Shown: one piece after another, positions 5,896 to 10,992 of the stretch
How positions within the stretch are numbered: position 1 is the first letter of the stretch
Layout of the letters: each line of letters begins with the position of its first letter
The notes under the pieces: model-generated
What the model was told of the DNA's origin: nothing
The model's input: the letters and a program-made list of their open reading frames with translations, nothing else
Databases searched by the model: none
Source: Fidelibacterota bacterium UBA6817
GTDB lineage: Bacteria > Fidelibacterota > Fidelibacteria > Fidelibacterales > Fidelibacteraceae
Assembly: GCA_002452555.1 (NCBI GenBank)
Contig: DKER01000159.1
Location: forward strand, 1-10,992
Direction: 5' to 3'
Length of the DNA stretch: 10,992 nt
Translations under genes and position numbers: made by a program

Positions 5896-8649
5896 ATGAA
5901 GAAAATGTGCCTAGTGATTTTGGGACTGACTATGATAATGCGTGTTACGTTGGCGCAAGGCTATAGCGGCGGTGCCGGAACAGAAGGATCACCTTATCAA
6001 ATTGGTTCAGCTGCTGATTTAATTTATCTCTCGCAACACAGTGATGACTGGGATAAATACTTTGTACAAACAGGAAATATTGCCTTCAATTCAGACGAAA
6101 CTCTCAATGATTGGGATGGAGATGGCAATGCGGATGGTAATGGTACAGCAGGCTGGACGCCCATAGGTAATGCTGCTACCAGATTTACCGGCAGTTATGA
6201 CGGAGATGGTCACACCATCAGTAATTTGTTCATCAACCGATCCGATACAGAGTATATTGGTTTTTTTGGTTATACCTTTCAAGCTGATATAGCAAATCTG
6301 GGAATGACCGATGTTGATTTTGTCGGGAAAAATTATGTCGGCGGACTGGTGGGATACACTAGCGAGAACACGGTTGTTAGTAACAGTTATGCAACCGGGA
6401 GTGTAAGTGGCGTTTATGCTCTCGGCGGACTGGTGGGACAAAATGCTAATATTAGTACCATTGTAAGATGTTTTTCTGCCGCCGATGTAACCGGATCCGG
6501 GAATTATGTCGGCGGACTGGCGGGATATAATATGCAGAGTACGATCAGCAACAGCTATGCCACCGGAAGTGTAACCACGCCATCCTCAAATGTTGGCGGG
6601 TTTGTCGGTTACGCCTATTTGTCTACGATTCAATATTGTTATTCAAGCGGAAAAGTATATGAGTCATCCGGTACTATCTGGAATTCGGGAACTAAAGGTT
6701 TTATTGGTGATATTTTTTCTGGCGCAGGTACGATTTCAAATAATTTCTTCGATTCAGAGGCGAGTGAACAGGCCACAGGCCATGGCGCTACCGCCAAAAC
6801 CACGGCTGAAATGAAGGATCACTCAACATTTATCAATAACGGCTGGGATTTTACGGATATCTGGACATTGGAGAATGCCATAGACGGTTTTAACAAATAT
6901 CCGAATTTGAAATGGGCGAATACGAGTACTCGCGCAACAGAACCCGATAAAATTGGAGAGATTTATCAAATATCTTCTCTTGATGACTTACGATGGATAG
7001 TGGAAAATGATGTTCATTGGGATAAGCAATACAAGCAGACCGCGGATATTGATGCTTCATCAACGTCCACATGGGATGGTGGCGCCGGCTGGACAGCCAT
7101 GGGTACGGTAGCTGTTAAATTCACCGGCAGTTATGACGGAGATGGTCACACCATCAGTAATTTGTTCATCAATCGTGTTGAGGGTGACGATCAGGGATTA
7201 TTCGGATATATTTACAATAGCAGTATAACAAATCTGGCCTTAAATAATGTGGATATCACTGCTCGATACAGGGTTGGCGGATTGGCTGCCAGACCGGACA
7301 ATTCAACCATAGAAAATTGTTCGTCAAGCGGAACGCTTCACAGTATCGGTACTACATCCAGCTTAGCCGGCGGGTTGGTAGGAGCGACATATATTGCTGT
7401 CATCAGAAACTCTTATTCAAGTGTAAATGTTACGGCTGAAATGCCAAGGGCAGGAGGACTGGTCGGTCAGATATGGGGTACGGCCGACAGCAAAACATTA
7501 ATTGAAAGGTGTTATGCGACCGGAAATGTTCAGGGTTCAAGCCATATTGGCGGATTTATAGGGTTTTCAGATTATGGAACGATTCAAAATTGTTATGCAA
7601 GCGGGGATGTTACCCGTTTAACCGGATCAGATGGAACCGGATTAGGTGCTTTTTTAGGTCAGGAAAATTATAGTCCCGGCCGCACTACCATCGACAAATG
7701 TTACGCTATTGGCAGCGTTTACTATGCAGATGCGGAAAATCCCATTGATAAAGGTTTTGCAGGCCGGGCAATATCCAATGCAAGCACAATGTATACCAAC
7801 AATTTTTTCGACAGCGATGTTTCGAATCAAACAACAGCCACGGGTGCAGAAGCAAAAACCACTGTTGAAATGACCAACGCAAGCACAACAGATAACATTT
7901 ATTTGCTTGCCGGCTGGGATTTCAAAGGGGAATCGGACAACGGAACGGATGAAATATGGAATATCGGGAATGGAAGAAACGATGGCTACCCTTACTTTAA
8001 CTGGCAATATCCGCTGGATGATGCTTCTCTCCCCGTTATCCTTGCCTCATTCACCGGTAAACACGTTAAAGGAACAGTGGTGCTGGAATGGGAAACGAGT
8101 GCGGAAATCGAAAATCAGGGGTTTGTGATCAGTCGGCAGGAGATAGGGGCGGGTTTGAAACCCATCCTTGAAACCCGTCCGGAAATCATCGCCAGCTTTA
8201 CCACAGATAATGCGCTGAAAGGGCAGGGTAGTACAACGGAAGCGACGAAATATTCTTATGTTGATAAAACCGTAGAACCGGGAAAAACCTATGAATACAC
8301 TCTTACAGATGTGGATTATGCCAGCACTGAAACGATCCTGAAGAAAGTTGAGGTTGAGGTTAAGGCTGAGGGGACAATTGTGGCAGAGTGTTATGTTTTG
8401 GATCCCGTTTATCCAAACCCGTTCAATGCAGTCCTCACTGTTCCCTTTACTCTTTCAGAGCCGATGAAGGTTTCCATCGACCTCTACAGCCTGACAGGCC
8501 GACATGTCAGCACGGTTGTCAGCCATGACTTTGCAGCAGGTTCATATGCCTTTTCTATCAATGCTGATGATCTTTCTTCGGGTATTTATTTCGTGCGGAC
8601 CACCTTCAACAATCTACCCCAAATCCAGAAAGTCATGCTGATAAAATAA
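5896..8649 (+). CDS. GLUG-repeat secreted surface protein with T9SS C-terminal sorting domain
   Basis: Probably an adhesin-like protein exported by the Sec pathway and then by type IX secretion. A signal peptide covers residues 1-20 (cleavage about LA/QG). Two large homologous modules follow: about 33-345 and 356-703. Each starts with YQI-S-x-x-DL, includes the identical 19-residue block FTGSYDGDGHTISNLFINR (97-115 and 409-427), continues with several GLUG-type repeats (GGLVG ... NSYATGSV, near 149-170, 177-199, 206-226, 234-253, 461-481, 492-512, 520-546 and 552-573), and closes with a NNFFDS ... AKTT-EM ... GWDF segment. A D-rich DWDGDGNADGNG at 72-83 could bind calcium. Residues about 712-828 are the LPVxL-type linker domain, and 836-917 are the sorting domain (YPNPFN at 839-844, SGIYFVR, final QKVMLIK). 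The start is supported by AAGGA (5884-5888) seven bases upstream of ATG and by the signal peptide. A strong terminator follows. The ligand is unknown. Confidence 0.9.
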   Translation: MKKMCLVILGLTMIMRVTLAQGYSGGAGTEGSPYQIGSAADLIYLSQHSDDWDKYFVQTGNIAFNSDETLNDWDGDGNADGNGTAGWTPIGNAATRFTGSYDGDGHTISNLFINRSDTEYIGFFGYTFQADIANLGMTDVDFVGKNYVGGLVGYTSENTVVSNSYATGSVSGVYALGGLVGQNANISTIVRCFSAADVTGSGNYVGGLAGYNMQSTISNSYATGSVTTPSSNVGGFVGYAYLSTIQYCYSSGKVYESSGTIWNSGTKGFIGDIFSGAGTISNNFFDSEASEQATGHGATAKTTAEMKDHSTFINNGWDFTDIWTLENAIDGFNKYPNLKWANTSTRATEPDKIGEIYQISSLDDLRWIVENDVHWDKQYKQTADIDASSTSTWDGGAGWTAMGTVAVKFTGSYDGDGHTISNLFINRVEGDDQGLFGYIYNSSITNLALNNVDITARYRVGGLAARPDNSTIENCSSSGTLHSIGTTSSLAGGLVGATYIAVIRNSYSSVNVTAEMPRAGGLVGQIWGTADSKTLIERCYATGNVQGSSHIGGFIGFSDYGTIQNCYASGDVTRLTGSDGTGLGAFLGQENYSPGRTTIDKCYAIGSVYYADAENPIDKGFAGRAISNASTMYTNNFFDSDVSNQTTATGAEAKTTVEMTNASTTDNIYLLAGWDFKGESDNGTDEIWNIGNGRNDGYPYFNWQYPLDDASLPVILASFTGKHVKGTVVLEWETSAEIENQGFVISRQEIGAGLKPILETRPEIIASFTTDNALKGQGSTTEATKYSYVDKTVEPGKTYEYTLTDVDYASTETILKKVEVEVKAEGTIVAECYVLDPVYPNPFNAVLTVPFTLSEPMKVSIDLYSLTGRHVSTVVSHDFAAGSYAFSINADDLSSGIYFVRTTFNNLPQIQKVMLIK
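6187..6236 (+). repeat. Perfect 50-base direct repeat, copy 1, within the GLUG gene
   Basis: These 50 bases are identical to 7123-7172, 936 bases (312 codons) downstream and in the same frame. Codons directly outside differ synonymously (TTT/TTC for Phe; AAC CGA / AAT CGT for Asn-Arg), which makes the perfect core stand out. It encodes the TGSYDGDGHTISNLFI core of the module. Confidence 0.9.
7123..7172 (+). repeat. Perfect 50-base direct repeat, copy 2, within the GLUG gene
   Basis: Second copy of the 50-base sequence at 6187-6236, in the corresponding place of the second module. Recombination between the two copies would delete exactly 312 codons and leave a one-module protein in frame. Confidence 0.9.
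8147..8167 (+). repeat. In-frame palindrome encoding GAGLKPIL, copy 1
   Basis: GGGTTT (8151-8156) and AAACCC (8158-8163) flank a single central base. The arms extend to ten bases with one mismatch and one G-T pair. It encodes part of the GAGLKPILE stretch (751-759) in the linker domain of the surface protein. The same type of palindrome sits at the homologous place of the minus-strand gene (10197-10217). Confidence 0.6.
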
Positions 8650-8671
8650 TTCTTAAAATAAATTATATCTT

Positions 8672-8701
8672 AAAAAGCCACCTTTACCGGGTGGCTTTTT
8701 T
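8672..8701 (+). terminator. Strong intrinsic terminator of the GLUG/T9SS gene
   Basis: AAAAAGCCACC (8672-8682) pairs perfectly with GGTGGCTTTTT (8690-8700) around a seven-base loop, ending in a T-run. It begins 22 bases after the stop codon and probably works in both directions because of the symmetrical A and T flanks. Confidence 0.9.
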
Positions 8702-8708
8702 ATTGATG

Positions 8709-8744
8709 AATGATAAATTGGCTTAAGACTTAAGAATGATGATG
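8709..8744 (+). repeat. AATGATG-type repeat cluster, copy 3
   Basis: Units AATGATA, AATTGGC, TTAAGAC, TTAAG, AATGATG and ATG. The AATTGGCTTA core resembles AATTTGGCTTA at 3337-3347 near the other clusters, suggesting one degenerate family of intergenic repeats. It lies between the terminator and the EVE-HNH promoter. Confidence 0.45.
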
Positions 8745-8804
8745 TTATTCTAATTGAAATATTCATACATATTTACGTTAATTCTAAATACATCAAATTG
8801 TGAA

Positions 8805-8833
8805 TTGACATACATTTCTTATAGTCTTACTTT
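8805..8833 (+). promoter_or_regulatory. Candidate promoter of the EVE-HNH gene
   Basis: A perfect TTGACA (8805-8810) is followed 17 bases later by TACTTT (8828-8833), a poor -10 box with only three of six matches. The strong -35 and weak -10 could mean activator dependence or simply a chance hexamer in AT-rich DNA. Confidence 0.35.
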
Positions 8834-8851
8834 TAGCCGCATGATTTTTCA

Positions 8852-8860
8852 TAAGGAGGT
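8852..8860 (+). promoter_or_regulatory. Perfect ribosome binding site TAAGGAGGT
   Basis: All nine bases match the complement of the 16S rRNA 3' end. The AAGGAGG core ends nine bases before the GTG at 8869 and twelve before the ATG at 8872, so GTG is the better-spaced start. It is the strongest ribosome site in the window and shows that this organism uses Shine-Dalgarno initiation. Confidence 0.85.
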
Positions 8861-8868
8861 TTTGTACT

Positions 8869-9549
8869 GTGATGCATTGGATCTTTCAGGGAAATCCGGA
8901 TAAATTTAATTTAAATGAAAAATTACAGGGAATTCAGATCATAGATTGGACCGTGACGTTTCCCAAACATCAGAAAATGGTATCTGCGGGGGATGTTGTC
9001 TTTATATGGCGTGCAAAAGGGTCATCAAAACATACGCCTGGAATAGTGGCTGTGGGGAAAATCGTTGGCCCCGTTATTCCTGAATCCTTCATTCCTGAGT
9101 CATATGAACAACATTCAGATTATTTATGGTTTGACAAGTCCATAAAGCCTTATATTGTTAAAACCTTTATTGAGCTGCATGACATCAGATTAACAAAATC
9201 GGAAGGCATGTTAAGTCTGAATGATATCAAAGCCGATCCTCTTTTATCAAAAATGCGTATTGTAAAAATTAAAACGGGATCAAATTTTATTTTGACTGAA
9301 AACGAATATGAACGATTAATGCAGTTATGGGAAATGGCATTAATGACAACCAAAGTAGAATATGATAAAAAGCTGGAAAAGCAGGTTGAAGAATCCCTGA
9401 AACTATCCAAGGATGAAAGGCAGAAACGGGGTTCGCAATATCCGAAAATTCCATTAAAAACAACGGTTAAGCAGTCTGTCTTTATTCGAAATCCCCATGT
9501 TATTGTTGAAGTTCTGGAACGTGCCGGAGGTCTCTGTGAACGTTGTTAA
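8869..9549 (+). CDS. EVE-domain part of an EVE-HNH nuclease, ended by an in-frame TAA
   Basis: The N-terminal half (about 3-150) is an EVE domain: HWIFQGNPDKFN (3-14), WTV (27-29), GDVVFIWRAKG (41-51) and PGIVAVGKI (57-65). EVE domains of the PUA-like fold bind modified bases in DNA, and EVE-HNH proteins such as VcaM4I are modification-dependent restriction endonucleases that cut foreign DNA carrying modified cytosine. Residues about 160-190 are a charged helical linker. The HNH region starts at about 208, with C223-x-x-C226, where codon 227 is TAA. In the same frame the rest of the HNH nuclease continues to 9714 (next entry). As written, the 226-residue product has the base-reading domain but no catalytic residues. 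It is most likely a recent nonsense mutation or a sequencing error; readthrough is a less likely alternative. The start is GTG 8869 (or ATG 8872), set by TAAGGAGGT. No McrB-like or methylase partner is nearby. Confidence 0.85.
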   Translation: MMHWIFQGNPDKFNLNEKLQGIQIIDWTVTFPKHQKMVSAGDVVFIWRAKGSSKHTPGIVAVGKIVGPVIPESFIPESYEQHSDYLWFDKSIKPYIVKTFIELHDIRLTKSEGMLSLNDIKADPLLSKMRIVKIKTGSNFILTENEYERLMQLWEMALMTTKVEYDKKLEKQVEESLKLSKDERQKRGSQYPKIPLKTTVKQSVFIRNPHVIVEVLERAGGLCERC

Positions 9550-9714
9550 AAACCGGCTCCTTTCTTACGCTACAGCGATAAGACTCCCTATCTTGAGGTC
9601 CACCATAGGATTCCTCTGGCTCAAGGAGGTGAAGATACTGTTCAAAATGCCCGGGCTCTCTGTCCGAACTGTCACCGGGAAGCTCATTTTGGAATGGAAA
9701 ATACACCTTCATAA
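9550..9714 (+). pseudogene. Stranded catalytic half of the HNH nuclease
   Basis: Directly after the TAA at 9547-9549 the same frame stays open for 54 codons and encodes the rest of a textbook HNH domain. It begins KPAPFLRYSDKTPYLEVHH, has the catalytic H245-H246, then IPLAQGGEDTVQNA with N260, ALCPNCHRE with C265, C268 and H269, and ends FGMENTPS and TAA (9712-9714). Numbering runs from GTG 8869. Together with C223/C226 upstream this makes a complete four-cysteine HNH domain and a 281-residue protein. The absence of any further stop or frameshift shows the lesion is a single codon (for example AAA to TAA). No start codon with a ribosome site was found to express this piece alone. Confidence 0.85.
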
Positions 9715-10992
9715 TTATTTCAAAAGCACCGCTTTCTGAATGTGTCCGGTACCGTCAAAAGATGTTTGAATGATGTAAATGCCCGACGCTAGATCATGGG
9801 TGTTGAACTCAACCGTATGCGTCCCGGCATTAAATTCCCGGTTCGCTGCAGCTATAACATTCTGTCCTGTAAGATTATACAGTTTTATGGAGACATTCGT
9901 AGATTTCGTGAGTGTAAACGGAACCGTGAAGGCAGTATTAAAGGGATTGGGGTATATCGGGGATAGAGAATACCCATCAGCCGCAACCATTCCTTCAGCT
10001 TTTACCTCAACGTCTATGCTCCTTATGTGTGTTTTCTTTCCCGTATAATCCACATCATATAATGAATACACGTATTTTTTTCCCGGTTCTGCAAAATTAT
10101 CAATATAGCGATAACGGGTTGTTTCCGTCGTGCTTCCCTGTCCTTTCAGAGCATCATCGGTTAAAAAATCTGCAATAATCTTCGGACTGGTTTCCAGGAC
10201 GGGTTTCAAACCTGTCCCTATCATTCCTCGCTCCTCACGACTGAGGAGAAAACCTTGGTTTTCGATTTCTGCACTCGTTTCCCACTCGAGGACTACATGT
10301 GCTTTTATGACCCTGGCAGAAAAAAAAGTTAAGGTAACCGGCAGGGACTGGTCTGCATCCAGTCTGCCCGGAGTGGCCAGATCCCAGTTTGTAATAGCCC
10401 AGTCACTCAGTGTGTTTCCCGTACCGAGCCGGTAAACGCGATTTCCCGCACTTGATGACATCGCCCGTGCAGAAAAACTTCCGTCATCCGGATCCACTGC
10501 AGAATCTGATGCATCAACTATTCGATATTGTTCACTACCGTTAATCTGTGGAATTTTATCACCAGAATTGATATATACAACCTGGCTTCCCAGCGTCACA
10601 TTCCAAAATGTTTCAAAATCATCCAGAAGTGCATTCCGTCCGATAACCAAAAATCCTTTTGCCGGAATAATGACAGATGACGGCAGAGTAAAGGTTACTG
10701 AAGAATTTTGCTGGAGAAGTTTATATGAACCGGCATCATAGACGGCCGTTCCGAAATTATGAATTTCCACAAATTCATAAATATAATTACCTGTACCGGC
10801 AGCATCGGCAAATTCGCTGATATAGAGCGGTCCTGAGATGCCGCCGGTTGTCATGCCGGATGCAATCGCCATACTTGATTCCCCTGCATCATTATATGCT
10901 GAAACACCAAATGTATAAAACCGTCCGGGCATGAGGGATGTTACCACTATATTCGTGACATTTTCACCGACGGTATGATTCAGATTCCCGTA
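9715..10992 (-). CDS. Secreted protein with lamin-tail domain and T9SS sorting domain (5' end outside window)
   Basis: The frame is open to the window edge, so the start is missing; 425 residues are visible. The first 50 (VVTSLMPGRFYTFGVSAYND and following) are the end of a fibronectin type III domain. Residues about 55-210 are a lamin-tail (LTD) domain: LYISEFAD, YEFVEIHNFG and IIPAKGFLVIGR. Such domains are common in secreted nucleases and surface proteins. Residues about 217-334 are the LPVxL linker domain, and 346-425 are the T9SS sorting domain with YPNPFN (347-352), SGIYIIQT and the final KAVLLK. The last 209 residues are paralogous to the end of the GLUG protein (about 55% identity by hand alignment). 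It should be exported by Sec and T9SS and anchored or released at the cell surface. Its catalytic or binding function, if any, lies in the missing part. The stop codon directly abuts the TAA at 9712-9714 on the other strand, leaving no room for a separate terminator. Confidence 0.88.
   Translation of the reverse strand, partial: YGNLNHTVGENVTNIVVTSLMPGRFYTFGVSAYNDAGESSMAIASGMTTGGISGPLYISEFADAAGTGNYIYEFVEIHNFGTAVYDAGSYKLLQQNSSVTFTLPSSVIIPAKGFLVIGRNALLDDFETFWNVTLGSQVVYINSGDKIPQINGSEQYRIVDASDSAVDPDDGSFSARAMSSSAGNRVYRLGTGNTLSDWAITNWDLATPGRLDADQSLPVTLTFFSARVIKAHVVLEWETSAEIENQGFLLSREERGMIGTGLKPVLETSPKIIADFLTDDALKGQGSTTETTRYRYIDNFAEPGKKYVYSLYDVDYTGKKTHIRSIDVEVKAEGMVAADGYSLSPIYPNPFNTAFTVPFTLTKSTNVSIKLYNLTGQNVIAAANREFNAGTHTVEFNTHDLASGIYIIQTSFDGTGHIQKAVLLK
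10197..10217 (-). repeat. In-frame palindrome encoding GTGLKPVL, copy 2
   Basis: Ten-base arms (10197-10206 and 10208-10217) pair around one central base with a single G-T pair. On the coding (minus) strand it encodes GTGLKPVLE, at the same alignment position as the palindrome at 8147-8167. The two proteins also differ here by a three-residue insertion (GMI) just before the element. Confidence 0.6.

Noticed and set aside
9547..9549. Alternative genetic code with TAA as a sense codon
   Set aside because: TAA is the plausible natural end of the TPR, GLUG and lamin-tail genes in this window, and no other gene contains an internal TAA.
9541..9560. Frameshift near the A-run as the cause of the broken HNH gene
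   Set aside because: The upstream cysteine pair and the downstream HNH residues are in the same frame, so no base is gained or lost; a single-codon change to TAA is enough.
9497..9739. Separate plus-strand gene overlapping the end of the EVE-HNH frame, and a minus-strand frame at 9500-9712
   Set aside because: Both are out-of-frame shadows of the HNH coding sequence; the conserved HNH residues are read only in the frame of the EVE domain.

Overview
The window looks like a chromosomal stretch from an uncultured, moderately AT-rich bacterium of the FCB supergroup (Marinimicrobia/Fidelibacterota, Calditrichota or Ignavibacteriota-like). Two secreted proteins end in a C-terminal sorting domain of the type IX secretion (T9SS) class, with the YPNPFN signature. 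The 597-residue TPR/one-transmembrane/LuxR-type HTH regulator has a layout best known from Bacteroidota relatives, and the tRNA gene lacks an encoded CCA. Good Shine-Dalgarno sites, including a perfect TAAGGAGGT, argue against a canonical Bacteroidota genome. The taxon is inferred from protein style, not from a marker gene.

Layout. (1) 6-2746, plus strand: a two-gene unit of an exported metallophosphoesterase fused to a PQQ-type beta-propeller, then a cytoplasmic SAM methyltransferase with an N-terminal four-cysteine zinc ribbon. The two genes overlap by one base (TAGTG). (2) 2747-3160: non-coding DNA with two minisatellite-like arrays, one of 7-base units and one of 8-base units. (3) 3161-3269: tRNA-Phe(GAA) with a promoter candidate and a clear terminator. 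(4) 3270-3964: non-coding, AT-rich, with AATGAAG/AATGATG heptamers and a short 9-base repeat. (5) 3965-8701: a membrane TPR-LuxR regulator, then, 137 bases later and with its own promoter candidate, a 917-residue GLUG-repeat surface protein with a T9SS tail and a strong terminator. (6) 8805-9714: an EVE-HNH protein, a likely modification-dependent restriction nuclease. A single in-frame TAA interrupts it in the middle of the HNH zinc-ribbon region, yet the downstream catalytic half is fully preserved in the same frame. (7) 9715-10992, minus strand: the 3' part of a second T9SS cargo protein (FnIII end, lamin-tail domain, T9SS tail). Its stop codon directly abuts the final stop of the EVE-HNH frame.

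How the parts relate. The TPR regulator may sense an envelope signal and control the neighbouring surface protein, but this rests only on adjacency. The two T9SS cargo proteins share a paralogous C-terminal cassette of about 209 residues (about 55% identical by hand alignment), present in opposite orientations about 1 kb apart. Both copies carry an in-frame DNA palindrome encoding GxGLKPxLE at the same place. The most notable points are the interrupted EVE-HNH gene, the in-frame palindrome, and the mixture of heptamer, octamer and nonamer repeat arrays in the gene-free DNA. I do not see a clear undescribed multi-gene system.
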